Source of the DNA: Colius striatus
Lineage: Eukaryota > Chordata > Aves > Coliiformes > Coliidae
Direction: 5' to 3'
Assembly (NCBI RefSeq): GCF_028858725.1
Contig: NC_084790.1
Span: 2,424,001 to 2,488,000, forward strand
Length of the DNA: 64,000 nucleotides
Shown here in pieces: positions 9,800-44,874 of this stretch (positions are counted from its first letter, which is position 1; each line of letters starts with the position of its first letter). Under the pieces are notes generated by a model that was not told where the DNA came from, made no database searches, and worked only from the letters and a program-made list of their open reading frames with translations. Made by a program: the position numbers and the translations under genes.

Positions 9800-10080
9800 G
9801 CCTCGCTGCGCGGCACGTCGCTGCTCCCGAGCTGCCGGTCAAAGAGTTTGTCTTCGGGATTTGAGGTAACTGCTGTAGGGCTGTACCTGGGCTGGGGCAT
9901 GTGGGCAGTTGGGAGGCTCTTTTCCATAAACAGCCGGTTCCTGTGCCCCTTTCCATGTCAGCTGTCTCCTTTATGTCCTTTCCCACAACGAAAACTCTTG
10001 ATTTGTTTCCCTGCCGTTATGCCTTTCTGTGCACTTGCTGAGTTTCTCCTGAGCGCTGCTTCTGTCAGCTCACCTCCCTT

Positions 10081-10466
10081 GTGCTGAAAGGCCGAGGGAG
10101 CTGGGGCTCTGCAGCTGGGAGAAAAGGAGCCTGAGGGGTGAGCTCATTCATGTTCCAAATGCATCAAGGGTGGATGTGAGGAGGCTGGAGCCAGGCTGTG
10201 CTCAGGGATGGCCAATGATAGAACAAGGGGCAACGGGGACAAGCTGGAACACAAGCGGTTCCAAAGCAACACAAGGGAAAACTTCTTTAGTGGGAGGGTG
10301 ATTGAACACTGGCAAGGGCTGCCGAGATGGGCTGTGGAGTCTCCTCTGGAGACATTCCAAATCCAGCTGAATCAGTTCCTGTGTGACCTACTCTAGGAGG
10401 CCCTGCTCTGGCAGGGGGTTTAGACTAGATTTTTCAAGCTCTCTTCCAACCATTAAGATTCTGTGA
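10081..10466 (+). mobile_element. CR1 LINE, 5'-truncated (plus)
   Basis: Same subfamily as the copy at 8077, with the complete CR1 3' end (CTCTTCCAACCATTAAGATTCTGTGA). It lies in BRCA1 intron 1 in the sense direction, about 160 nt before exon 2. Confidence 0.94.
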
Positions 10467-10646
10467 CTACAAGAGACTCAACAGGTTTTAGCAGAAAACC
10501 GTGCTGAAAATGTAGCTGCCAAGTGTTTGATGCTGTTCAGCACGTTACAGAAAAGTCATGCCAGAGAAAATATGATTGTGAGATGCAGCAGATTTAAACA
10601 AAGCTAATTACTTTTTTTTTTCTCTAGGATATTTTGGGTGTAAAGG

Positions 10647-34076
<23,430 letters not shown>

Positions 34077-34920
34077 GGGCGGTCTGCACTTCTTTTTCCC
34101 TTGCTCATAATTCCTCCTCTGTGCTAATAGCAATAGGAAACTGTTTTAAGGACTGAGAACTCTTAAGTTACATATGCAGAGATTATGTACATAGTGTTCT
34201 TGTTCAGAGTAGAACAACTGCATTTTTATTGTTGGCAAAGTTACTTAAACAACATTTCCAGATAAAGATGGAGTTAGCCACCACTCTTCAAAGATTAACA
34301 TTTCTGCTTTCAGAATAGTCCTTTAAATTAATGCAAAGCTGATTTTGAAACTCAGAAAATGCAGGATGTGGCCTCTTCAGAGAAATGGCAACACAGTGTT
34401 TACCACTGCAGCCAGTTCCCGGTTTTATGTACTTGAGGACATTTAGGAAACACTCATTTGAAAGAGTAATTTTGGGCTCAAGGGTTGAAAATGTACTTGC
34501 ACTGCTGAGCAGCCTCTGTATTTTCAAGTTGCGTAAATACATACCCTGTGTGTGCTCATACAGTGGGATATTATTTTGTGATTACGAATGCCTCAGCCTG
34601 GTTAATTTTAGGCCACGGGTTTTAGTTTTGTTGAATCCTAAACAAACAGCTCTCCTGTTGCATATAAAAATGCCACCTTGCCCCAGCTAGGAGAATTATC
34701 CACAAGCACAGCCCTTGAAAAGCCAACCCTTGATTCTCAGCACAAACCAATCCTTAACACCACAAGCCTATATAAAGTTGTGTCAGCCTTATTTCTGAGA
34801 AGCACCTGTGGCACCTATGTATAGGTAATACATGCACTTTAGTTATCCCAGTGATCTATAATAAGCTCTGTAAGAATCTGCTTCTATTAGTCCCTGCCTG
34901 CACAATGAGACTGCAAAGAA

Positions 34921-34926
34921 AATAAA
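34921..34926 (+). terminator. BRCA1: Poly(A) signal, proximal candidate
   Basis: AATAAA, 845 nt after the BRCA1 stop, followed by T/G-rich GCTTTTTGTGGG. Confidence 0.6.
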
Positions 34927-35158
34927 TTGCTTTTTGTGGGAGAGAAGACGTTGGCTGTTTCTCTTGCCAAGCAATTCAGCTCCACAAATAACTTTGTGCT
35001 TCAAAGAGCACAAAGAGAACCTGTTTTCATAAAGTTGTTGTTTGAAAAGAAGTAATAACGTTGTAGCTAAGGTCAGAGAGTTGGGTGCTCAGATGCTGCA
35101 AAGGTTGTCTTGGAAAGTTAGAACAAGTATGTTTATGAGTGTTGGAACGTTCAAAGGA

Positions 35159-35164
35159 AATAAA
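35159..35164 (+). terminator. BRCA1: Poly(A) signal, distal candidate
   Basis: AATAAA followed about 20-35 nt later by a strong GU-rich element (TTGCTGTGTTGTGTAG). The downstream element is better than that of the proximal candidate. Confidence 0.6.
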
Positions 35165-35274
35165 ATTGTCTTGGCAAGTGTCTTGCTGTGTTGTGTAGCT
35201 CTCACGTGAATCGGTCACTTGGTCCCTGCACCGAGGCAGAGATGAAAAACAATATCTGAAGTCCAGCCTCCTGG

Positions 35275-35317
35275 AACGGGAGAAGGGGGAGAAGGGAGGG
35301 GAGACTGCTGGAGGAGG
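35275..35317 (+). repeat. Purine-rich G tract
   Basis: An almost all-purine stretch with four or more G-runs (AGAAGGGGGAGAAGGGAGGG), just beyond the BRCA1 3' end. It could form a quadruplex or triplex; that is only a possibility. Confidence 0.6.
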
Positions 35318-36030
35318 TCAGAAATGTAAATTGACGTTTCAGAGCTGGAATGAGAGTTCTGATTTCCGTCAACCACAGAAGCAAATGTGTTATCAAGTGT
35401 CTTGCAGTTGCCAAGTGGAGGCAAATGTGGCCTAACTAGACATTGCTACTGGTACAGCAAATGCTGGAAGCATTTGCTCGTCTGACATACTGTTTTCTCC
35501 TATGTGACAGTGTTTCATAACTATCAAGGCTGTTAAACACAGCCTCACCTTCAGAGCAATGCTCCTTTTATCTCTAGAGCCCAGATTGGCTGTTGTGGGT
35601 TTTTGTAATCTACATTTCAAAGATAGCTGGGGGGAGGATGACTAAATGCTGCCTGTTAAATTCCAGTTAAAGGCCAAGCAAGACTGTTTTGCATCTGCCA
35701 TTGTGAAATTGTCCCTCAGATCTTGACACAGAGGTTGTCCTTTCTAGCAGGTAAGGTAGTACCAGCTAGAAAATTGTCTGTAGGAATGACATCTGTGATG
35801 TTTCCCTTCTTCCTTGGAGGTGACTAGCGTAGGCCTGTGAAAACTGTTTCTAATGGGAACTTTTATAGCAATCTGCATCTCATTTAAGAATTGAGTGGTG
35901 TGAAATGGTTGGACTAAACAGCTGGCTAGCTAAAGGAAGGATATGCTTCCAGAGAAGCAGACAATTTAAAGGGAGCTGGTGTGACCTCTGTCATAGAATC
36001 CCTATTGACTTCTCAAGCCTGACTTCCAGC

Positions 36031-36140
36031 TTCACAGAATGGTGGGGGTTGGAAGAGACCTTTAGAGATCATCCAGTCCAGCCCCCCTGCAGAAGCAGGG
36101 TCACCTAGATCAGGTCATACAGGAACATGTCCAGGCAGCT
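36031..36140 (-). mobile_element. CR1 LINE 3' fragment (minus)
   Basis: TTCACAGAATGGTGGGGGTT to about 36140, including CACCTAGATCAGGTCA. Only the last 110 bp of the element are clear. Confidence 0.9.
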
Positions 36141-37239
36141 TCCTTAATAAAGCCCCAGCACTTGGAGCTTCACTGCCTCTCTGGGGGTTGGAAATGCTGT
36201 TTTATATGTGAGGATGCAGCCATGCTTGCTCCCTGTTTGCTCAGGTACCAGAGCAACTTGTTTTATGATGCTTCCAAGGGTAGGAAGCATTTTTTGAGAC
36301 ATGGCTAGGCCAACTCTATGCCTTTTACAGTAATTACCTGAGGGTAGTGAGTAGCAGAATCAAGCATTGATAAAGAACTAGACACCTGGTTAAAGGATCT
36401 GCATGCAAACTCCTGGTAAGCAGTGTGTGCCTTTTCTACTATTCACCAGAGTGAGGGAAGGAACAAAGGAAAGGCTGATGCTTGCTGTAGGTTTGCCTGA
36501 GGCTTTGCCATCGGGTAAGTGCTGTATTTGTAATTAAAACTGCTCTGCTTTTGTAACTTACCAGGAGCTTTGCTCGATTCAGATGCAGCTGAATCAGGGT
36601 CAGCTTCCAAGAAACCTGAGCTTTGCTGTTCAGTCTATCTACCCTTCCAGTGATCCCAGCTGCAGGACAACTCTGTTGGACACAGAGCTTTGATCCAATC
36701 TCTGGTCAGTTCTCTCTTGACACCGTGTTCAGGCCACACTTTCTCTGAACCGGTAGGAGACGATGCATCAGAGCGATGCTTTAGTGTACAGTAAATGCAA
36801 GGCAGAGGAAATCGCTGCTTTGGAGAATGAAGTACATCCTGTGCTAATCAGAGCTCAACTCGTGCTGGGGCAGTACCAGGCTGGCTTTGCCTTGTACCCA
36901 CTGCACTTTGTTGCAGCTCATCTCTTTTTCTCCCCCTTAAGGTGTTGTTGAGACTCCTGAGCATCTAATTCTGTGTAATACATTTTGCCTGGTGCTTCAG
37001 CTATGTAGAGCGGGAGACACAGCTGTAGCACCAGGCAGGCTCATCAAAAACTTAGCCTGGATCTGAGACCAGACACAGCCCCAAGCTTCAGGTGCTGCAA
37101 AGGTGTTCTGGGGCTCTATTCTTGCCGTTCCACCAGCAAAAAGGAGTTGAAGTATTTCTCTGAGGCTGCCTTATCTTACCAGAGAAACTGTTAACAAGCC
37201 ATGGGGGGGCAGAAGCTGTCCAGAGCTTGTTTTCTAGTA

Positions 37240-37480
37240 CATGGGAATGGATTCCTGGTTAAAATTCATGTATGTTAATTAGATTTAGCTTTGTCTTGCA
37301 TCCTTATCAGCCATGCTGATGTGGAGGCCAGCAGAGAGTAGGCATCCTGTTAGCAATTCAGACTGTCCTTTACATTTTGCTGCTAGGCAGCGTGGAGTTA
37401 TGCACTGACAGAGCCCACTCAGGTTATGTTAATGTTGGAATCAATGTGTAACTGCTGCTTGCTTCATAGCTTATTGTCGA
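37240..37480. promoter_or_regulatory. Candidate conserved non-coding element
   Basis: Locally AT-rich, with TGTTAATTAGATTTAG, ATTTGCATA-like and other short TF-type words and no repeat homology. Speculative without alignment. Confidence 0.2.
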
Positions 37481-39279
37481 GGCTGCAGATTGAAGCAATG
37501 GGGAGAGGTCTGTGGATTGTAGGAAGCAAAGCACGGAATTAAATGTTACTAAATATTTACAAGCCCCTTGTGTTTGTCAGTATTGGATTTTGACATAGGA
37601 TTCTGCTTCTCAAAGGGAATTTCTGGTCCTTAAGAGAATAAACCAGCATAGTGTCTCGTGGAATATGATGCAGCACATCTATATCTAAAATGTTTTTGCA
37701 GTGCCTCTACTGCTTTTGTCCTTGCTCTACCAGACAGTCCCTGCATAAGGGAATGAGGCTGAATCACGTTAGCACTCCTCTCTTTCCCTCCTTGGTCCAG
37801 TTCCTTGCTCAGAACTCTTTAAGATGCAACCACAGCTGGTGCTTAATGTTGGAAGCACCTGCATAGCATACATGTTGAAGACTGATGAAGAGTCCACATG
37901 CTAGACATTCCAGCTGGGTTTATTTAGCCCGCAGAAGAGAAGTGCAGGGGGAGAGAGCAGAACTGAGAAGCCCCTTTCACACAGCTGCCAAAATGCATCA
38001 GTTTTTACTACAACCTGAACATGCAGGAAGGTGCCAGCACACTCATTTCTCCACCTCTAACTCTGCATCTTGACTTGTAGTCTCACAAGGCCATTGGTAG
38101 TGGTGGTGGCTGTTTGCTGGGGAACACCTTTTACATTTCTGATAGGTTATGGATGGCAGCTTCTGCTCAAAAAGGAGGTGAAGGGAGGGCTTGCTCTCTG
38201 TGCTGTAGTGTAGATATTTTTAAATGCATCTACTAGCAGATCCTAATAGTCATTGTGCATTGCAGCTGATGTTCTTTGAGGCTAGCTCTAAAAGAATATT
38301 AAAGGAGCAAATCTATTTAACCTACATAGGAGGCAAAGGAAGGAGAAGACAGCAGCTAGGGCAATTGGGCTGGACAGACATCTCCCTTGTTCGTTCCTGC
38401 TTGGGGTTTAAGGGCTGGGGGAGCTCATTAGCCTACAGTCTCTGCCTTGCCACTTCACTCTTGTGACTGTTGTTTGGAAAGGAGCTTTATTGCAGAAGTT
38501 TAATGGAACTCCAACTTGTTTCTTTCCCTCAAAGGAGCAGTAGCTCCCTGCTTATGAGACTGGTGGCAGAATTTGGTGAGTTAAGGTGTCAGAGGGCTTG
38601 CAGAAGAGAAAGCTGGATTCCAGTGAGGCTGTGGTATTGTCTGGCTAGGGTCTTTGTCTACACAGTCCCACAGGGAAGTCTCAAATCTTTGTTTCACTGG
38701 GTTTCTAGAGTGCCTGAACCTTTGCTACAGCAGGGCTGGTGCAGGCTGACTAAAGGACCACGGGCTCTGGCACTGCCTCGATTACAAGGTTAAATGATGA
38801 GTCTCAAAACACTTTACAGACAGGATTAATCCTTCTCTCTTGCTCCCCTTTCACTGAAGGCTAGACATTACTGCCCCTGCTTTGAGTTGTTTATGATCCT
38901 AGATAGATCAGGAGAGGTTTTTTGTGCATGGGCTGGAGGCATCCCAGCCCTTGACAGTGTCTGTTTGCCAGGCCAACTGCTCCTTGCCTATGAAAGGAGG
39001 CTGACAAGGGCTGATGGGATGGTAGGGATCTAGTCAACAAAGGTGTCTTTTGCAACAACTTTATTCTGCTGCCTTTTGCCCTGAGTGCCTTAAATTTGAA
39101 GTAGTGTTCCTTTTGAATTCTGTAAAGCTGTCTATACTTCGATACCTGCCCTACCAACGCTGCTGAGGAGCAGCAATGACTTACATGGATAGCTTTTTAC
39201 TGAAGTGGTTTACCCTTTAAAATCCTCCCTCTGCACTTGGAGCCACGCACAAGGCGTTACTTCCTTGCAGATCTGAAGC

Positions 39280-39420
39280 TGTTTACGAGAGAGCAGCTTA
39301 TTCACGGATGCAATTAGAATGCTTGTCTGACTCATTACCAGAGTTAATGGTAAATCAAAGAAATATTCAGCGTGTTCCTATAATTATTCTTGGTGATTTG
39401 CTGGATTGTTTTCATCTTGG
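39280..39420. promoter_or_regulatory. Candidate conserved non-coding element
   Basis: Contains GCAATTAGAATGC, GAGTTAATGG and CTATAATTATTCTTGG in 140 bp, with balanced non-repetitive texture. Speculative. Confidence 0.22.
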
Positions 39421-42400
39421 CTCTGGTGTTAGTTTTATTTTGCTGATATTATGAATAAAAACCTTGTGCTCCATCTGTAGTGATCCATCTTGGTGGGAAA
39501 TGGCCACAGATTCACCTGGTTCACAGGACAGATGATGTGAGCTGAGGCTAAGCAGCAAAGGTAAGGGCTTTGTCCTCCTCTCTGTACATTGTTCTGAGTG
39601 TTTGTTGGCTCTCCTTCAGAATCTTTAGCTATGATCCCGAGACTGCAAAAGGACGGTTCAGACTCATCAGGTTCTGTGCAGGGACTGTTTAGTGCAAGTT
39701 GCACCATGCACCCTCTGCACTGTGTTAAGCTTTGGGCCTGGGTCACAGTGGAATCTGCTGAGTGACAGGACTTTGATATCAAGTTAATTGTTTGGAGTAT
39801 AGGCAATAGCTTTTCTTGAACAGGCACTGAGAAAAGATGCCTTCCCAAAAAAAGAGGTGAGAAGGGCTTTTCTGAAGGGGTTTAAGAACTTGTGCTTATG
39901 GAATCAATGCAGCTCTTGCAGACAGGTTGAGGAATGTGTGCCAGGGTTACCTGCAGGGTGAGGCCAGAAAGTGTGGAGACCAAGGGGAGAGAACAGGCAT
40001 ATTCCTCTGTTCTTCTGATGTGACAGAGGCAGTTGGAGACTGTTCTGCAGTTTAGAGGTGGCTTCATAAGATGATGTTGGACTCACGTAAGAATGTCTGA
40101 ACCTCAGGCCTTTGCTTTAACAAGTCATTTACCCATGAAACACTTCCCAAATGTTGAGAAATCTTGATTTCTGTGGTGACACGGTGACTGTATCCTGTAA
40201 ATGCTGCTGGAGAAGAGCAAAACTGTGCAGATTGTCACTTGTGCTGCCCCTCTGATTCTAGATAGGATCAGCCAACACAAAAAGAAGGCTGGTCAAGACT
40301 CAGCCACCTCTCTCAGACACAACGTTCTCAGTTTAGGAGTCAATGAAGGAAAGCAGAAAAGCAGTTGGTGGTGACAGCCCTTCCAAGCTTTTGCCCAAAG
40401 CATGGAGAAAGTCCATCTTCAGTTGCAACTAACTGCTGGGCAGCAGCAAGGTGAGGGATGAGGATGAATTTCTATTCCTTGCAGCCTGTTGAAGGGCCAG
40501 GTCTCAGATAGTTTTAGTTTTGGACAAAGATATTCTCAAGAAGTCAGAGAGTAGAGGAGGGTGGTACAGTTGCTCTCAAGTCATATACACATTAGACTGA
40601 ACTCATCTATGCAGGTTTATCTCTTTGAAAGGCTGTGCAAGTTATTACGTGCTTATGAGCCTTAGCTTAGAGTTGGAAAGCATCGGATTCTTATTTGCTT
40701 GTTTCTTTGATGCAAAGAGCATTTGTGCAAAGCAGTTCCTTGTTCTGCTGTGGAGCAAAGGCTCCCAGCTCATTGGGCTCTGAGCTTTTCACGTTGAGAA
40801 TGCTGGAATGGCAGCATTTGGCAGGCAACAGGTACTTATCTTCACAGGCACATGAGGGAGGGCTGATTCTGCAGGCCGTGACTTATTCATGTGTCGAGTG
40901 CTGCTGCAACAGTCAATTAAAAAAACAAAACCAAAAAAGCTTCCAGGAGATTATTTACTGTAAAGTTGAGCTTTTTAGAGGAACAGAGTCTTTTTCTCTA
41001 CAGCAGGATGCAAAACAATTGTATCTTCGTGTACCTGGTCAAAACAGTAGCCAGGCTCTCCCTTCAACCGTGTTCACTGCCGTGCCTGCAAAATAACCAT
41101 AGCACTTGGCTCTTACAGAGGGAGGAGATCTGAATGCAACTCAAGACAGGTGCTTTTGCTGTTCAGGTGACTTGCTGCCCACCTGCAGAGGAAAGAATCC
41201 CAGTACTGGAGTTGCTGTTGGAAAACAGAAGTTTGCAGGAAGAACTGTTGCCAGGATTTCTTATTCTTTTTCATGAGCTGCAAGTCTGGTTGTTGCAGGC
41301 TTTGAAATGAGGCACTTGGTTGGACAAAGATTTGACAAGTTCTTTCTGTGAAAAGCAGCTTTTGGTGTGGCTGGGTGTTTTTCTCCATCCCTGATGGGGA
41401 CCTGATTCCTGTGTGAAGAGCAAAAAAGAAAGTCTGTGCTCATCTGGACCAAGCTGTGCAGTAAAACAGTTCTTTCCTTCCAGTTTCCTGTGGGTACCCT
41501 ACAACAGGTGAGCTGGCTTCTCAGTATCTGCTGAACAGTGCTACTGTTCATCAGAAAAATTGTTCAGGTGCATAGCTGGCCCTTCAGACTCTCTGTGATA
41601 GCTCTCCTGCCTCACTGTGCCTACCATGCAAGGGTTCATGTTTCCATCGCATGGAATGGGCATGCAGCCAGTACCCTCCTGCCTGTTACACTCTTCTGTT
41701 CCTGTCCAGTCACAATCTATGCAGCAAACAAATTCCTGGTTGCTACAGCTTTATCAGCTAATGAAATCTGAGAGTGTGTCTGTTTGTACATCTCCCAGGC
41801 AACCTCGAAGTTCTCTTCCCTGTGATCCAAAAGAGTTTCCATGCGTGCATCTTGCAGATGGGTATAGCAGTCACTTGTGTCGATACGTATCTGCCAAGTG
41901 TTTCCAAGCCAGCTGATGAGGGTACATCTAGAAACAAAAGCATCAGTGCCCTGTCCTAACGGTGGCAGGTTTGCCCTAGCTGGGTTTGAGTGGAGGCTGT
42001 GGCTGGTTTATCTGTGGGCTCTGTTCCAGCAGCCTGTTGAAAATTTGAAGGAGTGATACTGAACTTGGAGCAGAGGAACTGCTTCAGTCAGGGCTATGCT
42101 GTAGTCAGCTTGTCTTAGGCTGAAAAGTTGGATGTGTCACACTGTGATGGGTTTTACTGAGCTGAAAACCTTTACAAGTTCCAAAGATAGAAAAGCTGTC
42201 AGCATGTGGCTGTGTCCTGCTAATGAATCCTGCTGAAATGCAGTTTGTGAGTCAGATAAAAAACCACCATTCCAGCTCAAGCTGGTGTTAGTGCAAAACA
42301 CTGTGCTGGCCACTTGCTACTTGGACTAAGCTCCTTTGTGAAGGGCAGGGTTGCCAACAGCCTTAGCTGTATTAGGGTCTGACTTGGCTCCTCCAGCCAA

Positions 42401-44517
42401 ACCAGGCTACAGGAGCCAGTTTGATGGAGAGATGCAGAACAGGAAGAAACCTTGAAATTAAGATTGAGACTCCTCTTCAAGCTGGCAGAGCTGCTGCTGA
42501 GATACTCTTCAAGCATGTACCAGGCAAGATTTGACAAAGGGAAGATTGATCCAATGTGAATGCAGCGAGTCAGGGCAGCTATTTGTGCTGCTCCTGCAGG
42601 GATGCTAGGTCAAGCATTTCCCACGAGCTCTTAATTCCTTTTGTTCATTTTCTCCTATTCATAAGAACCTCTCCAGAAATATTCTTGGGAGGTGTGTGAA
42701 GGTTTTTCTCCCTCTGCTTGTGCTCTCACACATTTCTCATTCCTGGCTTGAAGGACTTTTTGATTCACTGAGGCTCTATTTTCCCCAAGAGATTGCTTAA
42801 GAAATAATCAGCGCTGGTGAGAGAAATGCCTCAGACCTGTTTGGGATTAAACATACATAGATCAAAATCTCATACTTCAGAGGAAAAGGAGTTGGTACCC
42901 AAAGCCTCTTCATCAACCAAGTGCTGACAAACTGCCACCAGAGCTAGAACTGAGTGTGTGTAAGAGAAGTCTCTAAAGAATGTTCTATACCCTGTTTCTC
43001 ACGTGGTGGTTGTGGCTATTTGTCATGGCAGGGAACTAGAGCTTTTACTTGGACTGGAGAGCTTTGACATGCAGGGAGCTCCAGGGACTGATGATGTTCC
43101 TTCTCTTCGAAGCATCAGGTATGGCCTGTCTTCTTGCTGCTGGTCTGGGAAACTGAGTTCTTGTCTCCTTACCAGGATTTTGCTCTGGATCAGCAGATAA
43201 ATAAAACGTGTTTCCCCTGGTCCCAGGAAAAAAACTCAGTGCTGAGTTCACTGAGTCGTATAGAGCTCTGTACCCCTTCCTTGCAAACTGTGGGCACAGA
43301 AATGCTACTTTAAATCTAAAAATTACACCATTTTAATACAAGGGAATGGTAGAGAGGCTTGTGGTGTGTCCTGCAGTTAATACTCCTCTCGAGAGCTGCA
43401 GAGGAGGAGGAGGAAAGGAGACTGAATTGTCTCTAACCTTAGCCAAGCAACCAGACATGTATCTGTGCAAGTGTGTGCTGGCAATACTAATCAAAGAACT
43501 GCTGCCAGAGCCCTGCCCAGCAAACTCTGTTTTATGGCAGCAGCTCATTATTTTGCTGATCGCTCTGCAGTTTTCTAAAACCCACTGACCCTTGCTTAAT
43601 CTTAATTTGACTCTGGCAACCAGACTAGAGGGGTTTCATTCTCCCTTGCCACAGTCCCAGAGCAAGTACAATGCCTTCTGCTGTTGTAAATTAAAACCAA
43701 ACAGCTGAGAACCTGGCTAGACGTGGGCAAAGCATGTTTGGGCAAACAACTGAAGACGTGGCCTTGTGCATGACCTATAGAATGTTTCTTTAACTCTCCA
43801 CAGTTATGAGGGCTTAAAACAAAAACAGCTGTAAAAAACTAAGGCTAAGATACAGTGCTGGGAGTAACCAGACAGAGAGAGGTGGTGTCAGTTTTCTAAT
43901 ACCTCCACCAGATAAAGTTTGTGACCACCAATGTCTCAACATGAACTGTCTCTGATTGATCCTGCAAATGGAGGTAGGAGGCTGGAAAAGGATAGCCACT
44001 GACTGGCACCATTTCAGTGCTCTGACTGGCAGATGTGTGAACAACAGGTCCTGGACATACCTCTTGGCCTGGATTCCAAGTACAAACTCTTCAATGGGCT
44101 TGTGAGGAGAGGGGAATGTGCTGCTAAGTGAAACGAGAAGTGATCCTCCTAAGGGATGGAGTCTTGTCAACTGTTTTAAAAGGTTTTCCTTTCCCTGAAA
44201 CATCCCAGAACTCATCATAAAGCTCATAACTCTAAAAGAAATGTCCAGATTAATTGGACTTAGAGCTAATTGCTAAGAGCAAATGGGACAAAGGCAGTGA
44301 TGGAGCAGAGGTGGATGTGCTCGATGAGGTGGTGTCTGTATTAGATACTACATCATGGTGCAGAGGTGCCTAAGTGGGCCTGAAGGAAAAGGAAACTGCA
44401 GCAACACAGCCTGTTTCACCAGCTTGCAGCATAGACAGAGCCCCAGGTATGTGCAGACCCTTCCCACTGAAGCTAACAATTGCCCCAGACCAGGCTTCCC
44501 TTGGAAAGACTCGCAGA

Positions 44518-44874
44518 GATGTATTGCAAAGGAGGACAGAGACTACTCCAGCCCACTGAGGGCTGTGGGATGTATTGCAGAGGGGGACAGACAATACTCC
44601 AGCCCACTAAGGGCTGTGGGATGTATTGCAGAGGGGGACAGACACTACTCCAGCCCACTAAGGGCTGTGGGATGTATTGCAGTGGGGGACAGACACTACT
44701 CCAGCTCACTAAGGGCTGTGGGATGTATTGCAGTGGGGGACAGACACTACTCCAGCCCATTAAGGGCTGTGGGATGTATTGCAGAGGGGAACAGACAATA
44801 CTCCAGCTCACTAAGAGCTGTGGGATGTATTGCAAAGGAGGACAGAGACTACTCCAGCCCACTAAGGTCTTTAA
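44518..44874 (+). repeat. Minisatellite, 51 bp x 7
   Basis: GATGTATTGC recurs at 44518, 44569, 44620, 44671, 44722, 44773 and 44824, exactly 51 bp apart. Units are about 90% or more identical; the last loses the motif after CACTAAGG. Because 51 is a multiple of three and the unit has no stop in several frames, both strands show long repeat open frames (for example 17-residue units containing YSSPLRAVG), which I regard as by-products. Variant bases are arranged symmetrically: units 1 and 7 share AAAGGAGGACAGAGACTACT, units 2 and 6 share ACAGACAATACTCC, and units 3-5 share ACAGACACTACTCC. Confidence 0.97.

Larger units (their letters stand above)
8830..9865. promoter_or_regulatory. CpG-island bidirectional promoter, NBR1 (-) / BRCA1 (+)
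   Basis: A GC- and CpG-rich stretch between the NBR1 start codon (9053) and the likely BRCA1 first-exon donor (9865/9866). It has no obvious TATA box placed for either gene. It contains five CCAAT/ATTGG boxes, two E2F-like sites, GC boxes, an ETS site, an E-box (CACGTG, 9380-9385) and a YY1-type motif. Divergent genes with a CpG island and multiple CCAAT boxes are the classic bidirectional promoter design. BRCA1 in mammals is also driven by a bidirectional promoter with ETS, CREB and E2F inputs. Exact start sites cannot be read from sequence. Confidence 0.88.
9560..9865 (+). other. BRCA1: Probable BRCA1 non-coding exon 1 (start approximate)
   Basis: The right edge is set by TTTGAG|GTAACT, a good donor at 9865/9866, followed by a 762-nt intron ending in CTCTAG at 10627. 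The left edge is uncertain. Within it are two short upstream open frames, ATG at 9697 (4 codons) and ATG at 9758 (13 codons). No in-frame coding link to exon 2 is expected, since the BRCA1 ATG lies in exon 2. Confidence 0.55.
34077..35200 (+). other. BRCA1: BRCA1 3' UTR (end approximate)
   Basis: Sequence after the stop codon with no coding signal. It ends at one of two poly(A) signals, giving a 3' UTR of about 0.87 or 1.1 kb. Confidence 0.7.
36141..44517. other. Intergenic sequence, no gene found
   Basis: No exon with homology or splice support, no RNA gene and no CR1 recognised. Two AT-rich patches (37240-37480 and 39280-39420) look like possible regulatory elements. Open frames of up to 137 codons (39435-39848 and 43814-44227, minus) have unremarkable composition and no recognised domain. 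Confidence 0.55.

Noticed and set aside
39435..39848. 137-codon minus open frame
   Set aside because: Single frame without homology, splice signals or codon bias; this length is expected by chance in 64 kb.
40695..41096. 133-codon plus open frame
   Set aside because: No homology or splice support; composition like the surrounding spacer.
43814..44227. 137-codon minus open frame with a hydrophobic end
   Set aside because: No recognised domain, promoter or neighbouring exon; treated as chance.
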